Assembly (NCBI GenBank): GCA_026770575.1
Contig: MU657165.1
Span: 967,897 to 1,031,896 of the forward strand
Direction: 5' to 3'
From: Pelagophyceae sp. CCMP2097
Lineage: Eukaryota > Sar > Pelagophyceae
DNA: 64,000 nucleotides
The position numbers and the translations under genes are program-made. This document shows positions 1-10,951 of the stretch, piece after piece; within the stretch, counting starts at the first letter, position 1; every line of letters begins with the position of its first letter. The notes under the pieces were generated by a model, which was not told where the DNA came from, made no database searches, and saw only the letters and a program-made list of their open reading frames with translations.

Positions 1-232
1 CGCCAGCGACCACTCGTGCCGGGTTTCGCACCTTTTCGGCCTGCGGCATGTTCTTGAGGTTGACGACGTTCCACGCGACCTCGATGCCTTCGATGGTGTC
101 GTAGGAACGCCAGACTTCTTTGTACGCGCCCTTGCCCAGTACGTCGTTGAACCGCAGGTAGCGGCCGCGCGGCGACGTCTCCACCACCTCCTCCTCCGGC
201 ATCGGAGCCCCGCCCACGCCCTCGGCGGACAT
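1..232 (-). CDS. WNK-family protein kinase, N-terminal fragment
   Basis: First exon of a WNK ('with no lysine') Ser/Thr kinase, cut by the window edge. The ATG is at 232-230. The glycine loop reads LGKGAYKEVW, with a lysine inside the loop, and the usual beta-3 VAxK lysine is absent (IEVAWNVV). This lysine shift defines WNK kinases, which control ion transport and volume responses in animals and have plant and algal members. The start is supported by a short acidic leader before the kinase domain. The exon probably ends at base 32 (AAAAG followed by GTGCGA on the minus strand), because reading on gives residues that do not fit the family and 232-32 is a whole number of codons. The gene is divergent from the next one, with about 160 bp between their starts. 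Confidence 0.85.
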   Translation of the reverse strand, partial: MSAEGVGGAPMPEEEVVETSPRGRYLRFNDVLGKGAYKEVWRSYDTIEGIEVAWNVVNLKNMPQAEKVRNPARVVAG

Positions 233-392
233 CCCGCCGAACGCGCTTCGGGGCCGTCGCTCAGGGTGGGTCGGGCGAAAAAGAAATCAAATGATAGCTA
301 GCTTTTGAAAGTTCACCTTTCCCCCCTCTCTCTTAAAGGTCCGTTCGCCGTCTTCGCGGATCCGCGTTAGCCGCGGCGCCCGAAGCGGCGGC

Positions 393-1632
393 ATGAGCCA
401 CGCTTCGAGGCTGCAGGAGTCGCAGCAAACGTTCGGCACGGACGACGGCCACCTGGCCTACTCTAGCTTCTCGCACATTGGTGAAGTGCAAAACCTCTCC
501 TTTGCCGTCGGCCTCCGCGCGCCGCGGCGTCCCATCGTCCTCGCGACGGACTTGGAGCAAAACACGAGTGTCGTCCGACGGCGCTTTTAGGCGAGGACGA
601 CGAGACGGCGGCGCTGTATGTGCAGCGCATTCTGCCAATGTGCAAAATCGTGCCCGGCAAGCCCCTGGAGCGCCGCCGCAATTCCATCCCCGCCGAAGCC
701 ACGCCCGCCGTCGAGCTCATCGAGGCGCGTCGCCACTCTTTCTTAGCGCCATTCGACGGACACCCGCAGGTCCCCGAGATCGTCGAGATGCGCGCCCGGC
801 TCCGCGAGCTCCACCGGTCCAACGACAAGATGGAAGTGCGCTTCGATTGAGACGTTTGCGGTGCGCGCCGCCGCCCGACGCACGGATCGTAGTCGGAGTG
901 CGACGCCGTCGACCAGCAGTACAAGGACGTCTCTGACAAACTCGAGTCGGTGGAGAAGCGGAGTCGGCAAATCGACGAACAACTGGACCAACTCAACGAC
1001 CAGCTCGCAGAGGAGCGGAACCGGTAGCGCGCCGCGTCCGTGAAAAAACCGGACCCTCGTGACGGTGCAAGCGAAGCCGTGAGCGGCATCAGAGGCGAGC
1101 GGGCGCCAGACGGTGGCCCTCGTGTGCTGCCGGTGCGACCATCCTTTCGCTAGGTCGCGCATGGCCGGGCTCGACTCGGAGCAGGTCAAGCAGGCGCACG
1201 GCGACCTTCGCGAGCAGGTGGCCAACTCGGAGGTGGTCATTTCGAAGTTGGAGGCCGAGCTCTTGGAGAAGCGAAGGCAGCTGGCGCAACTCGAATCGTG
1301 CTCTGACCTGGAGATGGTGCGTCGCGCCGGGCCGGGCGCGGCCGCGGACCGGCCCCTAGGTCTTTGGCCTGCGGAAGCACGAACCCAACAAGCAAGACCT
1401 CGTCGACGCGGTAGCGGTGGCGTCGCTCGACGCAGACTTGCACAAAAACACGGCGCTCCGGGTGCGCATCCCGTTGTTTGTGCACCAGGCTGAGAGTCGA
1501 CCCGCGGATCGAGGGCGGGCCCTCAATTCGCCTCTGCAGGTTCGCACCGGGGCGCAGGAGGACTACAAACGACGAATGGAGACTTACAAGAAGACGATCC
1601 ACCGCGCCAAGCCCGGCCCCAAGATGCGATGA
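393..1632 (+). CDS. Spliced coiled-coil protein of unknown function
   Basis: Five exons join in one open frame: 393-480, 591-835, 893-1023, 1154-1316 and 1360-1632, giving about 299 residues. Introns are 110, 57, 130 and 43 nt, with donors GTGAAG, GTGCGC, GTAGCG and GTGCGT. Every junction keeps phase. The middle (about residues 85-205) is a heptad-rich coiled coil with runs such as SDKLESVEKRSRQIDEQLDQ. The C-terminus is basic and ends in KPGPKMR. No catalytic motif is recognised. The family is unknown; a structural or tethering role would only be a guess. A further short in-frame intron near 1490-1550 cannot be excluded because that stretch is open in the same frame. Confidence 0.65.
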
Positions 1633-1792
1633 AACGCGACGCCGCTCTCCTTGTGCTCCCGCCTCGAGGGGCTCCCTCTGTGACTTTCATCGTTTTGTTT
1701 CCACCATTCTGCGACCGCGAATCCGTGACTTTAATCGTTTTGTTCCACGATTCTGCGGCCGCAAATCCGTTCGATCCTACATTATTATTGTT

Positions 1793-2283
1793 GAGGACCC
1801 GAAGGGTCCTTGCCGTTTATTCAACGTCAGTTTACGGTAAGGGCCCTTCGGGTCCTTTGATTGAAGGATTACCAGGGGCAATTATGTCTGTCTGTCCGTC
1901 TGTCTGTCTGTCTGTCCGTCCGTCGACGGGTCCATCCGCGAGGTTCCACCTTTGGGAAGAAAAAAAACAGCAACTCGGCCGATTTAGCGATTGGTGGTTG
2001 ATGCGATTGCTAAAATTGGGAGTTGAGGTCGAGNNNNNNNNNNAGGAGCCTCATTGGAATCATCATAGAAGAAGTTTTTGGTCACAGGTTCGAATCTGGT
2101 CGGCCGCAAAAAAAAGAAAAAATAAATAGCTCAATAAGAAATAAAATAATAAAAATAAAGACAAGGAGGATTTGATAGTTCAGCGATTAGTTAAATAATT
2201 TCAATTATTTACGTGGGCATTGCAATGGGATTTGGCTGTATCCTTCGGGTCCTCCGTGTGCCTCCGGCGCGCTCTTGTAATAT
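1793..2283 (+). mobile_element. Dispersed repeat with tRNA-like core, copy 1 (contains 10-N gap)
   Basis: Begins with an inverted pair built on GGACCCGAAGGGTCC and GGGCCCTTCGGGTCC around a short spacer (about 1794-1856). A TCTG/TCCG microsatellite follows, then a tRNA-like segment (about 1978-2104) with an A-box-like TTAGCGATTGG and a canonical B box GGTTCGAATC. After that come an A-rich stretch and a 3' block ending CCTCCGGCGCGCTCTTGTAA. The same order recurs at 27102-27592 and 27593-28003. Bases 2034-2043 are N. No coding capacity was found. The tRNA-like promoter boxes suggest a SINE-type, RNA polymerase III-derived element; this is inference. Confidence 0.6.
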
Positions 2284-2603
2284 ACAATTGTATTATACAC
2301 TTCTCCCCGGGATTAAATCAAACCCTCACGTCTCCACCACGAGGAGTCGCGCGCAAAGGCGCACCTTCGCACGGTGCCATCGCTGGTATTCGCAGTCTTC
2401 GTGGGGGTGTATTGGCCTATATAGGGATCGAACGCGCTCCGGAGTGACGAGTCCCGGTCGCGCGCGGCGGAGCTCCATCCGAGTCGTCGCCGAAGGTTTT
2501 AGGCGACGCCGGTGGAGAACTCGGAGAGTCGGAGGTCTGCGACCCCAGGTGCACGGTCCTCGAAGTCCCCTCACGTTGGTCTTCTCGCCCAGCCTCATCT
2601 CCA
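2284..2603. other. Intergenic spacer upstream of the fibrillin gene
   Basis: No gene is supported here. A TATA-like CTATATAGGG lies near 2417-2426, about 180 bp upstream of the next start codon, and could belong to its promoter. Open frames in this stretch are short and lack family motifs. Confidence 0.4.
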
Positions 2604-3542
2604 ATGTCGCTGCGCTTCGCCGCGGTCGCTCTGTTGTTGGCGCGCGCCGCCGAGGCGCTCTCCGCCGGGCCGCTTCCCGCGGGCACCGCGCCCCTATCCG
2701 CCGTTGCGCCGCGTTCTATGTCGGCGGTCGTCGACGAGGCTTTGGAGGCGGTGCGCGGCACGGACCGCGGCGTGCTCGTCGACGACTCGAAGCGCGGCCG
2801 CATCGACGCGCTGATCCGCGAGCTCGAGGCGTCGTACGACGGTTGCGATGCTTTAATCGACGCCCGCCTCTTCCGCGAGTGCGAAGTCGTCTACGTCGGC
2901 CAGGGCACGTCGAAGACCGCCAACGCGGCGGGCGGCCGCTTCCGCGGCCGCGTCGGACGCGCGCTTTTCCGGACGCGCGCTTTGTACCAGCACGTGCTTC
3001 GCGAAGGGGGCGAGGACGTCGCGGTCAACCTCGTCGCATTCCGCCTCTTCGGCGTTCTGCCCGGCGTCGCCGTGCTCCGCGGTTCCGTGAGAACCGAAGA
3101 CGACCGCGAGGCGCTGAGTTTGAAGTACTCGAGAGCGCTCGGCCCGAACACGATCCGCGCCGACTTTGAGGCGCCGCGCGTTTCGCTCGGGCCGCGAAGC
3201 TGGCGGCTCCTGAATCTGCGCGTCGGGCCCGTGTCGACGGTGCGCTTGGACACGACGTACCTCGACGACCGCGTCCGAATCTCGCGCGGCGGGTCTTCCG
3301 GCACGCCCTTTATATTCACCGCGAGCGGCCGCACGGCAGACGCGGACGAATGGCGCGCCGTTTACAAATCAAAGCCCGCGACGGCAAAGGGCCTCGCCAA
3401 GGGCGGCTTTGCCGCGGCGGTCCTCGCCGCCGTCGTCCGGCGCCCGTCGGTCTCCGCCGTCCTCGCCGTCGTCAGCCTCGGCCTCTATACGTCGACGGGC
3501 GGCATCGTCGAAAACGACGGCACCCAGCCCATGGCATCATAA
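2604..3542 (+). CDS. Plastid lipid-associated protein (PAP/fibrillin family)
   Basis: Single-exon protein of 312 residues. The first 20 residues form a signal peptide (hydrophobic LLLARAAEA), followed by a Ser/Ala/Pro-rich stretch as in two-step plastid targeting of secondary algae. The PAP/fibrillin domain spans about residues 40-260. It shows the family C-terminal block with TTYLDDRVRISRGGSSGTPF, which matches the conserved lipocalin-like end of fibrillins. These proteins coat plastoglobules or thylakoids and bind lipids and carotenoids. An unusual hydrophobic tail (about residues 265-300) may anchor this one in a membrane. The ATG at 2604 is the first in frame and heads the signal peptide. 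The downstream gene converges on it from the minus strand. Confidence 0.8.
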   Translation: MSLRFAAVALLLARAAEALSAGPLPAGTAPLSAVAPRSMSAVVDEALEAVRGTDRGVLVDDSKRGRIDALIRELEASYDGCDALIDARLFRECEVVYVGQGTSKTANAAGGRFRGRVGRALFRTRALYQHVLREGGEDVAVNLVAFRLFGVLPGVAVLRGSVRTEDDREALSLKYSRALGPNTIRADFEAPRVSLGPRSWRLLNLRVGPVSTVRLDTTYLDDRVRISRGGSSGTPFIFTASGRTADADEWRAVYKSKPATAKGLAKGGFAAAVLAAVVRRPSVSAVLAVVSLGLYTSTGGIVENDGTQPMAS

Positions 3543-3599
3543 ACGACACACGATACTTTATAGAGCCGCGGACGGTGCCTCTGCCGCCCTGGCCGCGCC

Positions 3600-4213
3600 T
3601 CAGGCGCGCTTCGCCCGCGGCGGCGCGCCGGCGTCGTTCGGTCTCGCGTGCGCCGGCTGCTTCGAGACGTTGTCCAGGAAGCGCTTGTAGCTGCGGAGGG
3701 TCAGGGTTTATCGACGGCGGCCGCGGAGGCGCCGCAGAGGGTTGGAGCATCGACGCTCGACAGCGGCATCGGCCCGCAGAGAGGCGTGCCGCCGGGGCTC
3801 CGCGCGTGGGGGCGCACACTGCGTCTCTTGTGGCTCTGAGGAGCTCGGGCACAGCCGGGTCGGTGCAGAGCGAGTATGCGAAGGAGAGGATGACTGGGGA
3901 GAGGAGGCAGAGGAAAATGTACTTGACGAGGCGCATATACGTTACCATTCGGAACCGGACCAGCTTTGACTCGGCGTTGTACCGGCTCTTGCGCCGCCGC
4001 GGCGCGCCGCCGGGCTAAAGGGGTCCGTCAAACGTCGCCGCACGGTCGCAAGGACGCACGGGCCGCTCCTTTTGGCCCTGGACCTCGAGCACCGCTAAGC
4101 TCAGGACCTATGCACGCATATGACTGCAGCGTTACAGGACGGATGCGACGCACCAGCAGCACGCGCAGGCACGCCGCCTTGGCGCCCGGGCCGCGCCTCG
4201 CAAGGAGAGGCAT
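3600..4213 (-). CDS. Small two-helix membrane protein, four exons
   Basis: Exons on the minus strand: 4213-4154, 4107-4060, 4014-3818 and 3690-3600, giving 131 residues. Introns are 46, 45 and 127 nt with donors GTGCGT, GTGCGT and GTGCGC, and every junction keeps phase. Hydrophobic segments lie at about residues 13-27 and 55-75 (KYIFLCLLSPVILSFAYSL), separated by a very basic loop (RRRKSRYNAESK). The tail is hydrophilic. I do not recognise a family. A membrane adaptor or a subunit of a larger complex is possible but not shown. It is divergent from the cochaperone gene that starts at 4472. The start at 4213 is the least certain part. Confidence 0.55.
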
Positions 4214-4471
4214 TCCACCGGACGAAAGCTTCGGTCCGTGCGACTTTTCGGCGACACGTTTGAGTGATAAAGTTTCGACCTCGGAATTGTGCTTCGCGTG
4301 AAATCTCGGCCGGACGCGTGGACGCGCGCGGGTTTCGACCGCGGCGCCCGCTCGTAAAAGGCGCCGCGGCCCCGCCGCCGGAATCTCGGCGCCCGAGTCG
4401 GTGCGAGGCTCAAAGGGGGGTAGTCGCCTCGAACAGTCGCTTTTGCCCGGCGCCGTCGGCGTCCGCGCAGG

Positions 4472-6854
4472 ATGGACGCCGCGTGGAACGATTCGGGCGC
4501 GTCGCCGTACGACGTGCTCGGCGTCGACGACGATGCCTCGGACGCTGCGGTGAAGACGGCGTACCGCGAGCTTGCTCGCCTTTTCCATCCGGACCGCAAC
4601 CACGCCGCCGCCGACGCGGAACTGCGCACGGCGCACTTCGTCAAGGTCAAAAAGGCGTACGAGACGCTCTCCGACTCTGCGGCGCGCAAGTTGTACGACT
4701 CTTGCCTGCTGAACCGGGAAAAGCTCGTGCGAAAGAACCAATTCAAGTACGCAGTCGCGCACGCCCCAGAGTTCAGAGACGTCGTCGACGAGCAGTTCAA
4801 GGACGCCGTCCTCGACCCGGACTCGGAGATCGCCGGTGAGCATGCGACGTTTGCGCTCAAACGACCGGACCCACCTTTGCGTAGGGGACGCAATCGTACT
4901 GTGCTGCGAGAGCTGCGGCGCGCCTTCATCCTTCCGATGCTCGATCTGTGACATGCTCGTCTGTCGCTTTTGCTCTTTGAAGCAGCACGCAAAAGACAAC
5001 ATCCCCCCGCACTATCCCGCAAAGTACTCGCCCAGATTCCGCCGAGAGCTCGAGTGCTTGAGCAGCGTCTTTCGACGCGTCTGCCTTCGAGGCGCCTCCG
5101 TCGTCGAACCGCGCCCGCAGGTCCGAGGGCCGGAAGCAGCGCCTGCTTCGGCACCAGGCCGACGACGCGCGGCCCTGGGCCAGAGGCGGCGCCTTCCGCG
5201 CGGCGGAGCGGCGGCTCTTCAAGCGCGTAAGCCGCCGCGCGGCCGACGGCGCGCAGGCCGGCGACACCGCGAAGCTCGCGAGGTGCTACGGCTGGTGCCA
5301 GACGGCGGGTGCTGTCTACGTCGCCGTCTGGGTGCCCGAGGACGACTTTTCCGACGTCAGTATCGACCTCCACCACGCCGGCCGGCGGCCGAGCCTCTGC
5401 GTCTCGCCGCGCGCCGAGGCGGGCGCCGCCGTCCTGGACCGCGAGTTGGCTTACGACGTCGACTTGGCGCACGACCTCGAGTGCGTCAGCTTCGCCGCGA
5501 CCAACGTAGTCGCCATCAAGGCGGTCAAATCAAACTACGGCGAGGCGTGGGCCTCTTTATTCGCCGGCGACTCGGTCCGCGCGCGCGACGCGGGCGACCA
5601 CGACGCCCACGACTGGAAATGGGACGAGGCCTACGCGTGGGACGACCTCGACGCCGGCGTTATAATCGACGTCCACGTCCCGCGCGGCTGCACGAAACGG
5701 CATTTGAATGTCATCGTCACCGCGCGCAAAGTCCAAGTACTAGTACTCGACCAACCGCGCGCTGACGATTCGACCGACGACACGTGCGACGACGACGCGG
5801 GCGTCTGCTGGTTCCGGCACTTCGTCTACGACTGCCGCGCCGCCGAATCATCATGGTGCCTCGAGGACGTCGACGGCCGGCGCGTCGTGCGTCTGTCGCT
5901 GTCGTTCGCCAACCTGCCTCGGAAGACGGCGGACCAGAAATGCGGCTCCGTCGTCGTTATAGACAAGGCGTCCGTGGTGAGTTTGTTCCACGAAGACGCA
6001 GACGAGCTCTTCACGCTCGCGACGGCGCAGCTGGTCGCGTTTCTGGACCACGGGCCGCGATTTGTCGCCGAGGCCGACCTGCGCTGCGACGCGGCCGCGC
6101 TCTTGCGCGCACTCCGACGCGACCGGCCGCGGCAGCGCCGGAGCGAGCCGCTGCTGCCCAAGTTTTCAGACGCGGAGAGCCGCGCCGAGGACCGCCATGC
6201 GCAGCGCATCGGCGCCGAATTCGTCCCGGGCGAGCCCGTGCGGCAGTGGTACGCCCGCGCCGCCATCACTCGCGACGACGACTGGGCGGCCAGCCAGGGC
6301 CCCGCCGACGACGCGCACGCTTCGAGGCCTATAGAGGTGGACGGCCCGCCTCCACCGGCCGACGGCGAGACGAGAGGCCTCGCGGCAGCCGACGCCCCAG
6401 CATCAGAGGCGCCCCGGGACGGCCCCGTGGCGATCACGACGTTCGCGTGGGACGGCAACCGCCCGCGTCGGCGGAAACGGTCGCGAACAAACGGGCATCT
6501 GTGGCGAACGGACGCGCGATTTTGGCGCCGTCACCGCCGCGTCTAGGCGGCGGCTTGGCGGACGACGTGGTGCGCCTCTACCTGTCGCTCGGCGACGCCG
6601 TGCCGGAGCTGGCGCCGGACATGGTCTCGGTGCGCTTCGAGTCGCGGGCGGTGCGCGTCACCGTAAACGCGCCGGGCGGGGCACTGTTTTTCGAGACGCA
6701 CCTCTTCGCCGCCGTCGTCCCGAAAAAGTCCACGCTCACCTTCAAGCTGGCCAAGCGCGTCGTCGTCATAAGCCTCCGCAAGAAGCGCGCCGGCGCCTGG
6801 GCAACCCTCGCGCGCGACGTCAACGCTATAGAGACGACGGCGGCCAAGAGCTGA
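4472..6854 (+). CDS. J-domain / zinc-finger / triple CS-domain cochaperone
   Basis: Exons 4472-4835, 4885-5023, 5121-6466 and 6547-6854 give about 718 residues; introns are 49, 97 and 80 nt. Residues about 10-75 are a J domain with the HPD motif (LFHPDRN). A Cys cluster (CCESCGAP...CSICDMLVCRFC) follows, resembling a small treble-clef or B-box-like zinc finger. Three CS (p23/Hsp20-like) regions come next: around VYVAVWVPEDDF, around VIIDVHVPRGC, and the C-terminal DDVVRLYLSLGDAVPELAPD. J proteins activate Hsp70, and CS domains often bind Hsp90, so a bridging cochaperone role is likely. The third CS domain is split by an intron with donor GTCGGC, chosen because it restores the family's strand pattern. 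The exact edges of the last intron are the weakest point. Confidence 0.75.
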
Positions 6855-7052
6855 CGCGGTTGCGCGCCTCTGCACCGCCTTGTAATTTATATCGAGTGCC
6901 ACCCCAAGTCCGCACACGTCGTGCGCGCGCCTCCGACTGGGTGCGTGCTGCGGCATGAACTCATCGTGCGCTGCGGCGCTACGAATACCAGAAAGTGTTC
7001 TTGGGCGCTAATCGCTCCGGGTTTTCTTCAGGACGCAAGGTCCGCTGAAGGC

Positions 7053-7922
7053 ATGCGGCGGCCCTCGCTCGCGGCGGCGCTGCTGCTTTTGGCCGGCCTG
7101 GCCGGCGCGGAGGCGATGCGGCGGCCCTCGCTGGCGGCGGCGCTGCTCTTGGTGGCCCGTCTGGCCGGCGCGGAGGAGGCCGACACGGTCTGCCGCAGCG
7201 AATGCGCCCAGGCTCGGCGGCGCCTCGACCCGGTGCGCCCATGACCGCACCCGCCTTCGAGGGCGCTGTGAATGCCTTCCGACGACGCTGTCGCCCCAGC
7301 TTCGAGCGTGCCGCCGGTCCTTGCGCGAAGCCGCCGCGCGCGGCTCGCCGTCGTGCGTCTCCGCGCGCTTCGCAGCGAGCCGTCGAGAGTCTCCTCGTCT
7401 CAAAGAGCCGCCTCGCGCGCGTCTTCGAGGGCGTTGCCTAGGAACGCGGCGGGCAACGCGTGCCTGACTTCGTTCCACCGCGCCTTTGCGGACGAGTGCC
7501 ATTCGGCGTGCAAGCACCGCGATGACGTCGCATTTACTTCGCGCCTCGCCGACGCGCACAGCTCGCACGCCGGCTGCGGCGGCGCCGACGACGAGCGCGC
7601 CTGCGCCGCGGGCTACGCCGCGGGCGCGGCGCAGACGCGCGCCTTCTTCTTTTCGCCGCCGCCCCCTCCGCCGCCGCCCACGGCCGCCGAGGCCGCGGCG
7701 CCCGTGCCGGAAGAAATCATCGAGGTGGCGTACCCCGGCGCGGGCACGGCCGTGCTGGAGCGCTACGCCGGCCAGACGCTGCGCGACGCCGCCGAGGCGT
7801 GGTGCGCGGCAAATGACTTTGAGCTCACCGCGTGCGTCCGAATCTGCCTCTTAAAGGCGCAGGCGTCCCGCGCCGGCCTCGCGCCGGGCCAAGAGGGCAA
7901 AGGCATCCACCGCCTGCGATGA
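7053..7922 (+). CDS. Secreted cysteine-rich protein with tandemly duplicated signal peptide
   Basis: Model exons 7053-7232, 7262-7356 and 7442-7922 (about 251 residues). The first intron would be only 29 nt (GTGCGC donor), so that junction is doubtful; the second uses GTCTCC and is also uncertain. A 21-residue signal-peptide unit beginning MRRPSLAAALLL occurs twice in direct succession (7053-7115 and 7116-7178). Cys pairs follow in patterns such as CRSEC and CLTSF...CHSAC, then a polyproline run near 7660-7680. Last comes a compact domain (AYPGAGTAVLERYAGQTLRD...CAANDFELTACVRIC) of a type seen repeatedly in algal secreted proteins. Either ATG could start translation. No enzymatic motif is visible. 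Confidence 0.55.
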
Positions 7923-8148
7923 AGTCTGTAATCAATGTGCTGTGCTGTGCTCCGAGCGGCGGACGACGGAGGACACCGCAATCTGAGTGATCCCCACGTG
8001 TTCGGACGGGGACTCCGACGTGATGCACCGGGGGCGTCGACTGCACACTGAGATAGTAGCGAAAATGGTGGCACTACGTATCGGCGGTCGGTCCCGCGGC
8101 GGGGCAGCGGTCCACACTGAAAAAACGGGCTGGGAAAACTCGGGGCGG

Positions 8149-10793
8149 TCAGCTTTCTCGACTGCTGGCCGAGTCGCGAACGTCGGACTTGTTGGAGCAG
8201 GCCGACTCGAGCGTGGCGTTCAAGTCTGCGCTGGCGCCGAGGTTGGACGACGCGTGGGACTCGTAGCTCTTCAAGAGCGACGCGTGGCACCGCGGCGAGA
8301 CTTTTGAAGACGGCGCGGCGGCGTCGCGCGGCCGCCGCGGCGGCGCGGCCGCCGGCATGCGCAGCGCGCCGTCGAGGTGCGCGCGCTGGAGCTTGCCCAT
8401 GGTCGCCCCCAAGGCGTCGACCTTGTCGGCGTCATCGCCGCCGTGGCGGGCGCTGGGCTTCTTCGCTCGGCGCGCGGCGGCGGCGGCGGCGCGGACGTCG
8501 GCGTAGACGCGGTGCATGTCCTCGAGCTCGACGCCGAGCTGTGCGGCGACCTTTGAGAGGAGCTGCGGCGAGAGCGATTCGCCGACGACGTTCTCGCGGC
8601 CGCGCAGCAGGCCGGCGTCGCGCGCTTCTTCAAGCGCTGAGAGCATGGCAGGGAGGCCGCGGTCTAACTGCTGCGGCAGCGCGCGCTGCACGATTGGCCC
8701 GAGCGCGGCTCGGCGGCCGCCGCGGACGAACGCGCACTGGAGCAGATCCGCCGCCCCCGGCCGCTCCGCGGGGTCCTTGCGGAGGCAGCGGTAGATAAAG
8801 TGCTGGAAGTCGGCGGAGAACTTGTCCGCGTCCAGCTTGGGCGCCGGTGAAGACTGAACGGCGTGCAAAATGTCAAAATAACCCGACTTTGCGTTGCCGG
8901 CAAACGGGTTCTCGCCGAGCGCCGTCGAAAGGAGCGAGAGGCCGAGGGACCAGACGTCGCTGGCGTACGAGTAGCTGCCGCCGCCGGCGACGCGCTCGGG
9001 GGCCATATAGGCCAGCGTCCCGACGAAGGACGACGCCAGAGACGTGTCGTCGTCCAGCGCGCGGTGGCACCCATAGTCGGAAACCTTGCACTCGCCGCGC
9101 AGGTTCAGCAGGATGTTCGACGGCTTGATGTCGCGGTGCAGCTCTCGGCGGCCGTGGATGAAGGCCAGGGCGGAGAGGACGCAAAAGGCCACGCGTGCGA
9201 GGAGGCGCTCGTCGACGCACGCGCCCGTCCTCTTCGTGGCGCGCTTGACGTTTTCGAGCGAGCCGCCGTTCATGAGCTCGAGGACGAGGCAGAGCGAGTT
9301 GGAGGCTGGGTCGACGAAGGTATCAAGGAAGTCAATGACGAACCTGCACCCCGTGCCCGTGGCGGCGTTCGGCCGCGGCGGCGCGCCGGGCCCGGCGGGC
9401 ACGGTTTGGAAGAGGCCGTGCTGGATTCGGGCCGCGAGGGCGGTGGGGCCCTTGAGGCCGTGGAGGGCTCGGAGCTCGAGGACCATTTGCCTTCGGCGTC
9501 CATCGTCGTCGATACACATTCGTTTAACCGCAACCACAATCCCCGAAGGCGCGTGCAAAGCGCGCTGCACGCAGCCGCCGGCGCCGCGGCCCAGCTCGTC
9601 GAGGGCCACAAGCTCGCACCGCAACGACGGCGAGTCGAATTGCTTGGCGCCCTCTGGCCCAATCTCAAACTCGCCCAGCTTGAGCACCCCAGCCTCGCTC
9701 AGCTCGTACTCAGTCTCCTGCGACGCCGCGCGAGACCGCGTCGACGCCGAAGACTCGGGCGGCAGCTCCGTGCGCAGGACGATGCCCGACACCGCCGGGC
9801 CGCGCCGCCGCTGCTGCTGGTGCGACACGCTCCTGCGCAGCGCGAGCGGCGAGTCCGGCGCCGCGGCGAGGCCCAGCGGCGCCGACTCGGGCCGCGGCCA
9901 GCGTTCCGCGGCGCGCGGCGCGTCGGCGGCGTCGTCGACGCCCGTCGACGCCCGGCGCCGCCGCTGCCAGATCAACTCGTGCACACGGAGGTGCCGCCGG
10001 CCGCGCTGCGTCACGCCGCGCGGTGAAGAGGCCTCGGCATTCGGCGACAGAGCCCGCTGCGGCACCACGCGGCCCACGTGCCTACGGCGCCGCGGCGTCG
10101 CGAAGCACGCGGCCGACCAAGGATGCGCCGCGGGACGCACACGTTGCCGTTCGCGCGCCAGCGCGCGGCGGCGACAGGGCTCTTCTTGCTCTCCGGCGAC
10201 GACCGCAGCTCCTCCGGCGGCTCCTCTTCGACGGCGTACGCCAGCGGCGAGACGACGTGCCTAGCCCGGCGGCGGGCTCGATGCGCGGGCGGCGGGCACG
10301 GGCGGGCTCCGCACTGTCGCGGTGTGGCGCGCTCGCCGCGCCATCGATCCTCGACGGCGCGCTGCGCGAGGCCGACGGTGTCCTCGATCGACGAGTCTGA
10401 TTCGTCGCGCCTACGCGGCCTCGGTCGAAGAGGTCCGTCCGGGACCGTATGCACGCACTCGGACTCGTCGGACTCGTCGACTTCGGCGTCGGGCTCGCGG
10501 GCGCGCGAGGTCGGCGCCGCGGCTCCCCGCGAGTTTGCGAGGTGCGCGAGGAGCCTGCGCGCGTGTCCCTTTTCGAAGAAGCGCACGTTCTCCTCGCGCA
10601 AGTCGTCGCGGAGGGAGTTTATGTCGTCGAAACCGTCTGCGACGAGCTGCTTCGCGTATGTCTCGGCGACGGCGCGTTCGATGCGCACGCGGTCCACCAG
10701 GAACGCCGCCAGGTCCGCGCGGCGGCCCATGCGCGACGCCCAAGACCGGAAAAGCTGAGCGAAACGCCGACGGGTATCGCCGAATTGAAACAT
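8149..10793 (-). CDS. SAM-domain MAP kinase kinase (MAP2K-like)
   Basis: Two exons, 10793-10141 and 10081-8149 (59-nt intron, donor GTGCGT), about 861 residues from ATG 10793 or about 840 from ATG 10730-10728. Near the N-terminus is a SAM domain (VETYAKQLV-like helix set, NSLRDDLREENVRFFEKGHA). The C-terminal half is a kinase: glycine loop LGRGAGGCV, VVAVKRM lysine, HRDIKPSNILLN catalytic loop and APE motif. The activation segment SLASSFVGT is the classic MAP2K signature carrying the phosphorylated Ser/Thr pair. The Mg-binding DFG is DYG here. MAP2Ks phosphorylate MAP kinases on the TxY motif; the SAM domain probably mediates assembly with an upstream kinase, by analogy with fungal Ste11/Ste50. 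The gene has a long Arg/Ser-rich linker between the two domains. Confidence 0.85.
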
Positions 10794-10951
10794 TCGCGCT
10801 CAAAAGATTCGAATTCTTACTGGGCAAGTGCGCACACAGGCCCGGCCGGCCCACAGGGACATGCAGGCGCACACCTCCCCGGCCCCAAAACGCCGGCCCC
10901 GCGGGCGTGCCCCCAGTTGCAACGCCGTTCCTGTGACAAAGTCCGTCGAGC

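Noticed and set aside
1884..1923. TCTG/TCCG repeat as a possible CRISPR-like array
   Set aside because: It is a simple microsatellite without spacers, within a eukaryotic repeat.
4028..5002. Long minus-strand frame over the J/CS gene
   Set aside because: It lies opposite an intron-bearing gene with clear J and CS motifs; only its lower part contributes real exons of the small membrane protein.
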